From positions 27,460,592-27,524,591 of the forward strand of contig NC_088880.1 of the NCBI RefSeq assembly GCF_032884065.1: a stretch of DNA of 64,000 bases, given 5' to 3'. This DNA is from Artemia franciscana. Taxonomy: Eukaryota > Arthropoda > Branchiopoda > Anostraca > Artemiidae. The notes beneath the pieces are model-generated. The model was not told the origin of the DNA. It was given only the letters and a program-made list of their open reading frames with translations, and searched no databases. Position numbers and translations under genes: made by a program. The stretch's first letter is position 1, and each line of letters starts with the position of its first letter. Shown here one piece after another: positions 1-14,542 of this stretch.

Positions 1-2660
<2,660 letters not shown>

Positions 2661-2693
2661 CACTTGTGTACTAAGGTAACTTCATATTAACAA

Positions 2694-2983
2694 CTAGCTG
2701 ACCCCTGACAAGTGTTGCTGTGGTGCTGCACGCCACAGCAACACATGGAGTGTCAGCTAGGCGTCCATCCCACCCTTAGGTTTTTTTTGTTTGTTTTTAG
2801 TTTTTTTTTAATTTTTTTTAGGTTTTTTTTGTTTGTTATTTGTATGTATATATAGATATATATATAGTTTTTTCTTTTTTTGGGATATATATTATATATA
2901 TATTTTTTTTTTTTTTTTTATTAGTTTGTTTTAGTACAGACATACAGACGGACAGACAGGCAAATAGTAAATTTTTATATAGA
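2694..2983 (-). mobile_element. short non-autonomous Helitron-like element
   Basis: Read on the minus strand it starts with TC (2983-2982) in TCTATATAAAAATT and ends in CTAG (2697-2694). It is flanked by host A and T, as expected for Helitron insertion between A and T. Next to the 3' end is a perfect 11-bp stem (2713-2723 with 2733-2743). The interior is T-rich with CTGTC-type repeats like those at the 5' ends of the Helitrons near 26.5 kb. No protein is encoded. CTAG also recurs at 2757-2760 as part of an inverted CTAGCTGAC/GTCAGCTAG pair, so a small palindromic element is an alternative reading. Confidence 0.5.
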
Positions 2984-3464
2984 TAGAAGAAGACTAAACA
3001 TTCACTTATGCTTGATGATATTGGGTCATTAACCTCCATTTACTTCAACGATGCATGAACATAAATGAAAATTCCATACTTATAATTACTTCTTACAATA
3101 AGACTATAATTATGTACTTGCTGGAAATGCACATCTGGTTGTTGACAGTTCTTGGGTAATAATTCCGTAATAACGATGATGTGGAGTTTGAGGGCTCGTA
3201 TTAGGGCTTGAAATTCATCAATTTTCGAAGAAGGACAGTACGTTTGTATTCAGAACGTATCACTCCATCGTTTCCCCGTGAAAAAATTTCACTTTCATAA
3301 GTTCCCATTTACTGATTTTAATCTTCCAACCTAATTACCTGCTGTTTCCTTCAAAACGTCGCTGCTTTTTCTTATATGCAAGTTCGGTGTTAATGCGATC
3401 ATGAGAAAATCCGAAGCCTGTATATATATGTTAGGGTTTTTGTGAATCGACCTTGTGTCTCCGG
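2984..3464. other. AT-rich spacer, no gene seen
   Basis: About 480 bp without a convincing open frame, splice-bounded exon or recognisable repeat. Confidence 0.5.
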
Positions 3465-3473
3465 TGGAGAACT

Positions 3474-3930
3474 GTTCGGTGTATCAGCAAAACCCAAGAA
3501 ACTATTTAGTGATCCTGCCAATACCGAATGATCACCTATTCCTAGTGGTAGTAAAAACCAAACATTAGCAATAGCATCTGATGATTAGGTGAAATATAAT
3601 CAGAAAATGCTGTGTAATTTTCTATAGCTCAATCATATTTGGGAAAATTGTTCGGTGTATCAGCAAAACCCGAAAAACAATTTAGTGATACCGACAGCAC
3701 CCAATGACAACACCGCGATTTTTTAGTGGTTGTAAAAACTCTACATAAGTAACATCATCAGGTGATTAAGTGAAACATAATCAGAAAATGCAGTGTATTT
3801 CGCTCTACCACAATTATATTTTGGAGAACTCTTCGGTGTATCAACAAAACCCGAAAAACAATTTAGTGATACCGCCAATACAGAATGATCGCCTTTTTCT
3901 AGTGGTGGTTAAAACTCAACATTAGTAATA
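3474..3930 (+). repeat. tandem repeat, unit about 178 bp, about 2.6 copies
   Basis: Units begin with TTCGGTGTATCA at about 3474, 3650 and 3831, spacing 176 and 181 bp. Each carries AAAACCCGAAAAACAATTTAGTGAT-like sequence, then AATCAGAAAATGC. Copies differ at many sites, so the array is old. The last copy runs into a LINE endonuclease fragment on the opposite strand, which suggests the array may derive from a retrotransposon untranslated region. Confidence 0.8.
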
Positions 3931-4172
3931 TACTCAGGTGATTTCGTAATTACAAGGTCCGATACTGAAGGGGTTGAATTAGCCCGTGAACGAGTAGAGT
4001 TCTGAATGTGTTGATACAAGGGATGCTCTTGTAAAGTCTGGAGGAATCGATCTTCAAACGACTCATCAAAAACTTGTGTACTATTTGAAGTCCAATTATT
4101 AGAAAGTAGGTTAAAGTCACCAACTACTAGAAACTTAGAACTGAGTAAAGAAACAGAGGACAGAAGCTGCAA
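3909..4172 (-). pseudogene. LINE endonuclease domain fragment
   Basis: The minus-strand frame contains FLVVGDFNLL, the GDFN motif of apurinic-endonuclease-like domains of non-LTR retrotransposons. It is followed by a region with LQEHPLYQHIQNSTRSR and SDLVITKS, matching the usual spacing to the (L)DLVIT motif. Only about 87 residues remain. The reverse transcriptase is absent, and satellite begins just beyond. In an intact element this domain nicks the target DNA. Clearly a truncated copy. Confidence 0.7.
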
Positions 4173-4189
4173 TATTTTTTATTATTAAA

Positions 4190-7100
4190 TGAGGACAATT
4201 CGCAATAAGTCACACAGGAAGGACAAGAGAGAGACAATAATACTTATAAAAACCAAAAGTCAGACACAAAAACACCAGAGTCAGACACACTAAAAAAAGA
4301 CAGACACAAAAACATGCAATCAGACACTCAGTCCAACTTCCAGAGTGAAAGAGAGACAAAAAACAAAATACGCAAGCTCAGACAAAGAGACATACAAACA
4401 GACACCCAGTCACACAGGTATGCTTGGAGAGAGAGAGAGAAAAGAACAAAAACACAAAGTCAAAAACACAAACATACAAATACTCAGATTCATGCACACA
4501 AAAACACAAAGACAGACACCGACACATGCAAACAGACGCTCAATCGCTCAGATACCGTGAGAGGGGCAAAAACACAGGCAAAAACAGCAAGTGAACGTGC
4601 AAACACACATAATCAGAAACGCAAATACACAAAAACAGACAGAGAGACATGCAAATAGACACTCAGTCAAACAGGCAGGGTGGGAGAAAGACAAAACACA
4701 AAAGCAAAAATTCAGACAAACAAACACACAGAGTCAGACACACAAAGATAAACACAGAGACATGCAAACAGATACTCAGTGACACAGGCACGATGGGAGA
4801 GAGACAAAAAACAAACATGAAAATACAAAGTCATACAAACAAACACATAGACTCAGACGCACACAAAAACAAATACAGACCCAGAGATATGCAAACAGAA
4901 GCCCAGTCAAACAGGAACGCTGGGAGATGGAAAAACATGCACACAAAACACAAAGTCGAAAACGCAAACACACAAATACAAAGAGTCAGACACATAAGAA
5001 CACAAGGACAGACACAGAGACATGCAATCAGACACTCAGTCACACATGCACGGTGGGAGAGAGAAACAAAAACAAGCATAAAAACACAAAGTCATGCACA
5101 CAAACACACAGAGTCGGATACACACGAACACAAAGTCAGACATAGATATATGCAAACCGACGCTAAGTCACACAGGCACGGTGGGAGATAGACAGAAACA
5201 CACACAAAAAAAAACCAAGTCACACATAACACAGAGTCAACCATACAAAACCACAACAACAGAAACAGAAACGCAGAAACCGACACTCAGTCACATAGTC
5301 ACTCTGGGAGAGAGAAAAATACACAAAAACACAAAGTCAGACAAACAAACACACAGAGGCACATACACAAAAACACAATATCAGGCACAGAAAGATGCAG
5401 ACAGACGCTCAGTCACAAAAGCAAGGTTGGAGAGAGACACAAAAATATAAAAGAAAATCCAAACATAGACATAGAGACACACAAACAGAAGCACAGTCAT
5501 AGAGGCACGGTGGGAGAGAGAAAAAAAGGCATCCACAAAAGCAAAAAGTCAGACACATAAACACACAGAGTTAGACAAACAAAAACACAAAGACAGATAC
5601 AGAAAAGTTCAAAAAGACTCTCTGTCACAAAACCATGGTGGGAGAGATTAAAAATCACACACCCGAAACACAAAGTCAGACACAAAACAAACAGAATCAG
5701 ACAAACAGAAACACAAAGACAGACAAAGAGACAGACTCAGTCGCACAAGAACGGTGAAAGAGACACAGAAACGCACACACAAGACATAAATTCAGACAAA
5801 CAAACACACAGATTCAGACGTACAAAAGCACAAAGACAGACACGAAGCGTCTAGCAAACAAAGACATAGAAACATGTGAAGAGACACTCAGTCACACAGG
5901 CACGGTGGGAGAAATACAAAAAGACAAACACAAAAAACCCAGTTAGACACACAACCACACAGATTCAGACAAACAGAAACATAAAAACACACAAAGAGAT
6001 ATGCACAAAGACACTCAGTCACACAGGCATGGTGGGAGAGAGACCAGAAACACAAAGATACAAAGTAAGACACACAAAGACACAAAGACTGAGACATGCA
6101 AACAGACGCTCAGTCACACAAGCAAGGTCGAAGAGAGGCAAAAACCCACACAAAAAACATAGTCAGACACACAAACACACAGAGTCAGACACAAAAAAAC
6201 ACAAGGTCAGACACAGACACATGCAAACAGACGCTCAGTGACACAAGCACGGTAGGAAAGTAACAAAAACGCACGCAAAAACACAAAGTCAGACACAAAC
6301 AAACATAGTCAGACAAAAAAAAACAACAACATAAAGACAGAAACAGACACATGCAAACAGACGCTCAGTCATACAGGCACGGTAGGAAAGTGAAAAAAAA
6401 CGCACACAAAGTCAGACAAACAAAAACACAAATACAGACGAAGAAACACACAAACCGACAATCAGTCACACAGGCAAGCTGGGAGAGACACAAGAAAATA
6501 CACACACGAAAAACACACAGTCAGACACCCAAAAGACCAAAGACGGATTCAGAGACCTGCAAACAGACCCTCAGTCACATAGGCATGGTGGGATAAAGAC
6601 AAAAAGCAAACACAAAAAAACACAAAGTCAGACACACAGAAACGCAAAGACAGACAGAGAAACATGAAAACAGACGATCCAACACACAGGCACCCTGGGA
6701 AACAGACAAAAACACAACCACAAAAACACAGTCAGACACACAACCACACAGACAAACGGAAACATAAAACACACACAGAGACATGCAAATAGACGCCCAG
6801 TCATACAGGCCTGGTAGGAGAGAGACAAAAACACACAAAAGACACAGAGTCAGATAGACAAAGACTGACACAGTGACATGCAAACAGACGCTCAGTCACA
6901 AAAGCAAGGTTACTGAAAAAAACACACACAAAAAACACATAAACGTACAAAAACACATACAAAAAACACAAAGTCAGGCACACGAACACACAGAAGCAGA
7001 CTCACAGAAACACAAAGACAGACACAGAGATATACAAACTGATGCTCAGTCACGCAAGCATGGTGAGAGAAAGACAAAAAACACAGAACAAACAAAACTC

Positions 7101-8040
7101 AGATATACAAACATACAAATAAACGAACCCACATTAACACACAGAGTCAGAAACACAGATACACAAACCGACACTCAGTCACACAGGCACGTTGGAAGAG
7201 AGATAAAAACACATACACAAAAAAACACTGTCAGACAGACAACAACACAAAGACAGACATAGGGACATGCAAACAGACGCTCAGTCACACAGGCACGTTG
7301 GGAGAGAGACAAAAATACAAACACAAAAAACGGAAAGTCAGACACACAAACATAGAGCCAGACACACAAAACATGAAGACAGACACAAGGACATGCAAAC
7401 AGACGCTCAGTCACACGAGCACGGTGGGAGAAAGACAAAAACACAAACACAAAGTTAGACACACAGATAAACAAAGATATACACAGAGACATGCAGACAG
7501 GCGCTCAGCCGTAGAGGCATGGCGAGTGAGACAAAAAACACAAACACATAGTGTCAGCTACACAAAAACACAAATACAGACACGAAAAAATGCACATAGA
7601 CTGTCAGTCACACAAGAAAGATTGGACAGAGACAAAAAACACACACACAAAGAGCACAGTCAGAAACACAAGCACACAAAAACAAAGTCAGACATATAAA
7701 ACACAAAGACAGGCGCAGAGACATGCAAGGAGGCGCTCAGTCACACAGTCACGATGGGAAAGAGACAAAAAACACACACAAAACACAGTCAGACACATAA
7801 ACACACAAAACAAATAGTCACACATATAAAACACATAGACAGACGCAGAGACATGCAAACAGACACTCAGTCACACCAGCTTAGTGGGAAAGAGACAAAA
7901 ACACACTTACAAAAAAAGACAAAGTCAAACACACAAACACACAGTGTCATACATACAAAAACACAAAGGCAGACAGAGAGACAAGCAAACAGGCGTTCAG
8001 TTACACACGCATGGTGGGAGAGAGACATGAACACAGGGTA
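4190..8040 (+). repeat. CA-rich satellite, block 2 (main array)
   Basis: About thirty diverged units. The core CAGACGCTCAGTCACACAGG or close variants recur near 4530, 4770, 5030, 5160, 5400, 6105, 6225, 6360, 6890, 7040, 7170, 7275, 7400, 7735 and 7860, so the unit is about 125 bp with frequent indels. The plus strand is poor in T. No gene is supported. Confidence 0.9.
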
Positions 8041-8115
8041 GCTTAGGTTAAGTAAGGTTAGATGGCACGATATTCTGGCACGATATTCTGGTTAAGTAAG
8101 GTTAGACGACACGAT
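8041..8115 (+). repeat. short direct repeats at satellite edge
   Basis: GGTTAAGTAAGGTTAGA appears twice (about 8047 and 8091), separated by two copies of GGCACGATATTCT. This marks the switch from plus-oriented satellite to the inverted block that follows. Confidence 0.7.
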
Positions 8116-8149
8116 ATATCTTACTTATTCTGTATAGGCATGCAAGAAA

Positions 8150-8395
8150 ATGGGTGAAGTACCTGTCTTTGTATTTTTGTGTGTCTGACTCTGTTTGTTT
8201 GTGTGTATGACTTTGTGTTTTTGTGTGTGCTTTGTCTCTCTCCTACCGTGCCTGTGTATCTATCTCTGTGTTTTTTGTCCGTCTTTCTCTCTCTGTCTCT
8301 CTCGCTCACCGTGTCTGTTTGATTGAGCGTCTCTTTGTATGTATCTGTGTCTTTCCTTGTGTTTTTGTGTGTCTGACTCTGTGTCAGACAGGTGA
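8150..8395 (-). repeat. CA-rich satellite, inverted block
   Basis: The sequence is the reverse complement of the neighbouring satellite: TGTGTGTCTGACTCTGT filler, a CTCTCTCCTACCGTGCCTGTG core, and GATTGAGCGTCTCTTTGTATG. About two units are present. It implies an inversion inside the array. Confidence 0.85.
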
Positions 8396-8469
8396 AGATA
8401 ACGCATTCTCGCACGACTTGTTAGATGTCAAGGTCCCGTGGGAATCCCTACTTGTAACTAAGCATAGTA

Positions 8470-8685
8470 TACACGTGGGTGTTACGTAATAACGGGGACA
8501 CAGTGGTATGTTACTTAATGACAGTGTAACGTGGATGTTACGTAATGACAGCGCGCATGCGGGTGTTACGTAATGGCAGCCTAAACAAGATATATTACGT
8601 AATAGTGGAGCACACGTGAGAATGGCAACGTACTTGTTGGTCTTAAGTAATGACAGCACACACGTACGTGTTACATAATACCTTA
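8470..8685 (+). repeat. 28-bp minisatellite with TTACGTAA palindromes
   Basis: TTACGTAAT or one-mismatch variants occur near 8482, 8511, 8538, 8566, 8594, 8643 and 8671, spacing 27-29 bp except one double step. Units also carry ATGACAGC and CACACGTG-like segments. TTACGTAA is the palindromic core bound by PAR/C-EBP-type bZIP proteins and CACGTG is an E-box, but any binding here is inference. Confidence 0.75.
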
Positions 8686-8689
8686 AGAT

Positions 8690-9545
8690 ATTTTTTTTCT
8701 TAGGGATTTCATTTTTCTACAGGATTTAATTTTTCTTTCAGTGCGTTTTTCTTTCAAGGTGTTTTTTTTAGATTTCATTTTTTTTCTAAACATTTTTTCA
8801 GGGAACCTTTATAAGCTAAAGAGTTTGGTCCGGATTAGGATTTGAAAGGGATTCTCCCTAAATGGAATGGAGCGCTAGACAACTTTACTATAAAAGCCTT
8901 CCTAATGTTATTATTCGGCAAATGATTTCTACGTTATAGCTTATTCTAAAGCATGAGGAATTTCCTCTCCTGCTTTCTTGAATGATCAAATGGATCGTGT
9001 GTTTTCCTATTTCTGAAATGATTGACATGCAAGGGAGAAAATTGATTATTAGAAATTTATTACATTTGAAGTGTACCTGCTTGTTAATTAATTCAACATT
9101 AATTAACATTAATTGTTAATAACATACATATTAATATTAATTGTTAATTATTGTTAAAATAATGACTTAGAGGGTATTATCAGATAATATGGATCCTTTT
9201 CTTAGTGCATTTTTTAGTAATAGAGTCCTTCAGTCTATCAGATCTTAAATGTGATACCAAAGATGAAATAAAAGCGTCACAAACGTAATTAAATCACGAA
9301 ATCACAGAAAAGCAGTCAACACTTAACAAACGGAAATTCAAAACATGAAAAGGCTTATAAAGGATAAAAATATAAGCAAAATTACCCATGAATTAAAGAT
9401 AGTTGGGAACCCTAGCAACCAATTCCTGGAGGGCCGTTGTTATTAGAGATAAATTTAAGCCATACTAAGAAATATTTCTGAATAGTTTTAATGAAAATAT
9501 CACGTTTCTTTGAGCAAAAACTATGCATAGTCACGCCATCGTGAC
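8690..9545. other. AT-rich spacer, no gene seen
   Basis: T-rich stretches, then ATTAATTGTTAAT-type repeats around 9095-9160. No exon, LINE domain or known repeat was recognised. Confidence 0.5.
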
Positions 9546-10050
9546 AATAGCAGAGAGAGACAAAAAACACACAAAAACGCAAAGTCAGACACAAACACAC
9601 ATAGTCAGACACACAAAAACATAAAGAAAGACAAAGAGATATACAAAAAGACCGTCAGTCACACAAGCACGCTGAAAGAGAGAGAGAGACGAAGAAATAC
9701 ACACACAAAACAGACACAGAGACATATAAACAGACTCTCTGTCACATATACATGGTGGGAGGAAGACAAATAAATTACATGAAACCAAAAAGTCAGACAA
9801 ACAAACTCAAACACGCAGAGTCAGACACAAGTAAAGACAAAAATAGACACAAACGTGCAAACAGATACTCAGTGGCACAGGCACACTTAGAGAAAGACAA
9901 AAACAAACTCAGAAAAGACACATAAACACACAGAGTCAGAAAAATAAAAATACAAAGACAGACACAGGAACATGCAAATAGACGCTCAGTCACACATACA
10001 GACAAACATACAAACAAACACACAACCACAGACACACAGGCACGTCAGAC
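9546..10050 (+). repeat. CA-rich satellite, block 3
   Basis: The same satellite family returns in plus orientation, with cores near 9650, 9735, 9870 and 9985. It ends just before a hairpin at 10063. Confidence 0.85.
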
Positions 10051-10062
10051 ACAACAGAGTCC

Positions 10063-10139
10063 AATTCAAATTTCTTGTCAGAAAGTAAAATCACAAAATC
10101 GCATTTAGTGATTTTACTTTCTGTCAAGAAATTTGAATT
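10063..10139. repeat. inverted repeat, 32-bp arms
   Basis: Left arm 10063-10094 pairs with 10108-10139 with one mismatch across a 13-nt loop. The right arm continues into a segment ending near 10160. It may be a fold-back remnant or a template-switch product. Confidence 0.85.
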
Positions 10140-10249
10140 TGAACCTGATGATGACAAGCACAGGTCCTGTCGAAATTATCGTTTGAGAAAATCAATCACC
10201 TGACATCCATAGCTTAGGTAAACTTATTACCATCTATCATTATTATGCA

Positions 10250-10672
10250 ACATACAGGTAAAATGATTAGACTACGTAGTTGATAGGAGTGTCCTAGATG
10301 ACAAAAATAAAATGAATAAATTTTTGGATGTTCTGAGATATCGGGTAAAAGAACGGGTTTGAAAATTAATGTTAAGATGACTAAGTCGCTTAGACTAGGA
10401 ATAAATGAAGGTGAAGAAGTGATGTTGGGTAGCTGATCATTGGTTAACTGGGATTTCATTCACTGATCAATTGGACATCTTTACTTACCTGTGCAGTATT
10501 ACTAGGAAAGATGGCGGGGGCAACGAAGATGTAAATATAGAATACCCAAAGCCAAGGGTGTTTTTTCACAGTTGAAAAAGTTTTGAAGAATAGGAAGATA
10601 AGCCTGTAAACCAGGATTAGAATATTGGAAACTGCAGTGATGACAGTGGTCAAGTATGGTTTTGAAACATGG
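10250..10672 (+). pseudogene. LINE reverse transcriptase C-terminal remnant
   Basis: Several plus-strand frames together give a non-LTR reverse transcriptase tail. NVKMTKSLRLGINEGEEVML is at about 10369-10430. DQLDIFTYLCSITRKDGG follows at about 10465-10518, matching the family's F.YLGSII.KDGG motif. Then come NRKISL and RIRILETAVMTVVKYGFETW up to about 10670. Stops and frameshifts separate the pieces, so it is dead. It lies about 130 bp upstream of the SLC6 exon, probably in an intron. Confidence 0.7.
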
Positions 10673-10799
10673 GTGTACTTTTCAGTTCGACTTTAGTTTC
10701 AAAATTTCCCAGCATTGCTTTAATCCATAATTATTCAATTATATGTTTTTTTTGTGTTTATGTTGCGTTTCTGTGCGTTTATGGTTGTATTTTTAATAG

Positions 10800-10986
10800 G
10801 GATTCCATCATCATCACTTTTGTGGATACAGGGACCAGTTTGTTGGCAGGTGTGACAATCTTTGCCATCCTTGGTCATTTGGCACACGAATTAGATGTCG
10901 ACATTACAGAAGTTGTTAAAGGTGGAGCTGGTCTGGCTTTTATTTCGTACCCTGAAGCTATAGCTAAGATGGCGTTTCTTCCTCAG
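10800..10986 (+). CDS. SLC6-family Na+/Cl- symporter, one internal exon
   Basis: Sequence seen: a splice acceptor (TTTTTAATAG) precedes 10800 and a donor (CAG|GTACAT) follows 10986. The 187-bp exon begins with the last base of a split codon and encodes about 62 residues. RDSIIITFVDTGTSLLAGVT and TIFAILGHLAHE match transmembrane helix 7 of SLC6 transporters. GGAGLAFISYPEAIAKM matches the following extracellular-loop-4 motif (GPGLAF.YPEA in the family). Family knowledge: these plasma-membrane symporters carry neurotransmitters or amino acids with sodium and chloride. The wording resembles invertebrate GABA/inebriated or nutrient amino-acid branches, but one exon cannot settle the substrate. No other exon was found; neighbours lie across repeats or the gap at 12728. 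A lone duplicated exon is possible. Confidence 0.85.
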
Positions 10987-12727
10987 GTACATCTAATTTT
11001 TCCTTTCATTGCTCTCTGTTTTCCTCCTTTTATTTCGAAAAACAGAGTTCTCAAAACAGTTTATAGTAAAATTGACAAAAACAATTAAAAATGTAATATA
11101 ATTTGAAAAAATCAATAATAAAACATAAAACAGACAAAGTAAACTAACTTAATTGATCAAACTTTCCATAAACAGGGAATAAAACAACAAATTATTACAC
11201 GTTCCTTAATCTTGGTCTCAAAATGTAATATGTTCTTAAAACCAACTTTGTACTTTATTTGTAACATTCCATAAATCTACTACAAATAACATTTATTTAC
11301 TGTAACATGTACAAACTTAGGCTACGTTACTTTGTCTCAAGGCATAATACCTCTTAATTGTTTTATAGGTATTTGACAGTAAAAAGTATACAATTCTACG
11401 TCTAAAACCAACTGATTGTCACATAGACACTTTACCAGTAATTGCCATACGGTGTTATTGTTTTGCATTATTTTTTTTTTAGCCATTGCTGAACCAATAA
11501 CACTAAGAGAAATATTCCAATTCTGAAATATATCAAAAACAAATAAAAAGGTAGACCAATTAGCACAATTACGAAATCTCTCATCATGAAGTGGAGCAAA
11601 CATCACTATTAAGGTGCTCTTGGTGAAATTTAAGGTGCTCATAAGGCTTTTAAGGTGCTCTTGGAGAAAACTTGGAAAAATTAAATTTTAGAGTCAGTTT
11701 TAGAGCCAGATAGCACCTGAGCTGTAAAATTAAACAGTTTCAAATGTCTTGAATAACGCCTCCTTGCTGTAGGTATTCTCTAGAAATCCTCCTTGGTTGT
11801 AAATACAGTTCAATTTTGTATTGCTTTCACGTATGTTTGCACGAAAGTGTCGAGCAAGGAAAAAATGGCGAAATCATGACAGTAACACAATGCACATTTT
11901 AAAAATCGAAATTTAAAGATCGAAATTCTCATATCGAAAAATATTTACTGAGTTCCAGCTGCCAGACAACCGATCCAATTTGTTGCTGTTTATGTACTTT
12001 ATTAAAGCCACCACAAGCCCCCGCCCCTCTGAAGATAGAAATTACGTGTACTGACTGCTGACGACTCGTCAAGCCGCAATCATTATGAGGATTCTTATGC
12101 GCTGGAAAACTTTTTATTTCAGATAATCATCTCTAGAAAGTTATTGCAGCTCCCCAGCCTGTATAAAAAAAAAAATACAGAATATTTTTACACTCCAAAC
12201 ACATTTGAAGGTTCTTTTAAATTGCATACTGGCTAGTTAGGCTTCCAGCTGACTGGCCAAACAAGATTAAGCTCTAAAGGATTCTATTCCATTGGATGTT
12301 TTTTTCCTGTCTTTTTTTATATCATTTATTATCGAGTCATGGCTTATCTTGGCTCTGCATCAAGTCAGGTCGCAGATTCAACCCAGTTTTTACGTCACCA
12401 GCACTTACCTTGTTTTAACCTGATTCAGTTATAGACTTTTTTTTTTCAAAATTCTTGCCTTCTATTTTTGTTAATTTTATTGATTTATTAATTCTATTAA
12501 TTATTTAGTCCGGGAATTTAAAAATTATTCGGTATTAAATATTGAGACTTATTTTATTAATTGGTCAGTCTGTGTCTTTTGCTTAGCTGAATTTTTCACC
12601 GCGTCAGGACTTAGGCTGCTTTTATGCAGATCTCCAGCTTAGCTCACTTTTCCACCAAGCTGTTTCACCACCTCCAATCGTATCGTTTAGTTAAGACCCG
12701 TACTTACTCACCGAGTCACTGAAATTT
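10987..12727. other. putative SLC6 intron or flank, AT-rich
   Basis: No further SLC6 exon was recognised up to the assembly gap. A small 21-bp tandem repeat (three copies of TAAGGTGCTC) sits at about 11609-11660. The rest is AT-rich and unassigned. Confidence 0.5.
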
Positions 12728-12827
12728 NNNNNNNNNNNNNNNNNNNNNNNNNNNNNNNNNNNNNNNNNNNNNNNNNNNNNNNNNNNNNNNNNNNNNNNNN
12801 NNNNNNNNNNNNNNNNNNNNNNNNNNN
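12728..12827. other. assembly gap, 100 N
   Basis: Exactly 100 N. The sequence to its right begins directly inside repeat module A. Confidence 0.99.
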
Positions 12828-13732
12828 CGAATATTTCAGGTGAAATTGAAAATCTATAGGTTCTGAAAGGAAGGGTGGGTCCAAAAATTTTTTTCCAGAA
12901 TATTTTCCTGTCCTTTTGAGCAACAAGGCCGGATAGAGCACGATTGTGCCGAATCAGGCCCTCTATTTGAAAGGACTTCGCTTGACTTCGCGGTCACTTC
13001 TCATTTTTTTTATATTCTAAGCTAAGCTGAAAGAAAGTAACGAAAAAAAAGTTCTGCAATGCGTCAATGTATGGACAGCTTGAATGATCAGGGCTATATC
13101 ATACAATGAGGTCGTATCCAGAGGAGGGGTTTGGCGATTTGATCCCCCTCCGAAATATTTGTTTGACTCTTAAAAGCTTAACAAAAATAGTTATAAACAA
13201 ATTTTTTAGCGTTTTTTAGTGTTTTTTTTGTGTACATCCTTCGAAAAAATTCTTGTGTAAAACACCTGCGAAAAAAAACCTGAATAAAGCCCTTTCATAC
13301 AAGTACCATTTTCTTACTAAATTATTTTATTTTTATCATTCTTAGGTATGCTTCATTAGGATTAATCTAACTTCACTTCTTGAGTGGGGTGGTTATAAGA
13401 AGTAAGTACCGCTGTACTTGTCTAAGAAGATAGACTAAGGCTTGGATTTATCTGTAATGACAAATCAAGCATCAAAATGATTTGTGACTTGGCAAGAATA
13501 AAATCTGTAACTATGCATCAATGCGTTGATTTTGCAGGAACCGGAACAAAATGAACAATAGAGTGGATATTTCGGTTCCTTGTTCTCGAGGACATTTTGC
13601 CAGGAAGTATTACAATTTATATGTACCTGTGTATAAGAATTAAGCCGGCTTAAGGATTAAGACAAAATATGTTTGTATTTCTCAGTCTTTTTCTGACAAA
13701 AAGGCAAATAAGAAAATATGCAAAATATATCC

Positions 13733-13858
13733 TTGCCCTAAAGACCTAGCTGCTCAGTGGAAAACTACTGCTACTCCCCTTCACTCCAATAACTTTACCA
13801 TCCCTGTTGTTGATTATATTCGTTGGCTTGGTATCTCTATTACTAACTTTGTTTTGAG
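13733..13858 (+). pseudogene. possible LINE reverse transcriptase scrap
   Basis: One open frame of about 40 residues contains CPKDLAAQWKTTATPLHSNN and IPVVDYIRWLGISIT. The latter resembles the I..V..I.YLG(I/V).I step after the catalytic core in non-LTR reverse transcriptases. It is part of the insertion specific to module A copy 1. Too short for a firm assignment. Confidence 0.35.
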
Positions 13859-13883
13859 GTGACGTCAGCGTACTGTTTGTGAT

Positions 13884-14490
13884 ATCAAACAGCTCGAAGC
13901 AACGAACTGCAGTAAGAAGCAACACGGCTGAATAGTAACCGAAACTCTAAAAAAAAACGGAATTTTGATACCAATAGTTACATCGAAAGAATTACATTTT
14001 AATGTTGATTTTAAATATATAAGTCAAGTTTAGTCTTACCCATGAAAAATTACAAGCCTAAGAAAATTTGCATTATTTTAGAAAATAGGAGGAAACACCC
14101 CTTAAAAGTGGTAGGATCTACACGATTACGATTACACCATCAGATTTAGCGTATCAGAGAACCCTACAGTAGAAGTTTCAAGCTCCTATCTATAACAAAT
14201 GTGGAATTTTTTGTTTTTAGCCACAAGACAGATCCCGCATGCTTGTCCCCCCCCACAGGGGTGATCATATTGACCTAGTGGTCCTAGAATGCCGGGAGAG
14301 GTCTCATTCAAACGAAAATTAAAAGCTCTAATGCCCTTTCTAAGTGACCAAAGAATTAGAGGGCGCCTAGGCCCCCTCCCGAGCTCTTTTTCGCAAAGTC
14401 ACCGGATCAAAATTCTGAGATAGCCATTTGATTACTCATAGTCAAAAAACCTTATAACTCTTTCTTTGGGGACGAATTACTCCCGTAGAG
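13884..14490 (+). mobile_element. fold-back element, partial terminal region
   Basis: Begins TCAAACAGCTCGAAGCAACG and continues through AGTAACCGAAACTCTAAAAA and CAGATTTAGCGTATCAGAGA. This is the terminal inverted repeat of the family seen complete at 34824-36903. The opposite end is missing. The insertion explains most of the length difference from module A copy 2. Confidence 0.65.
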
Positions 14491-14542
14491 CTTCCATGGG
14501 AAGGGCTGCAAATTACAAGCTTTGACCAGTATTTACATATAG

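Noticed and set aside
12708..12941. Open frame spanning the N gap
   Set aside because: It runs through 100 unknown bases; meaningless as a protein.
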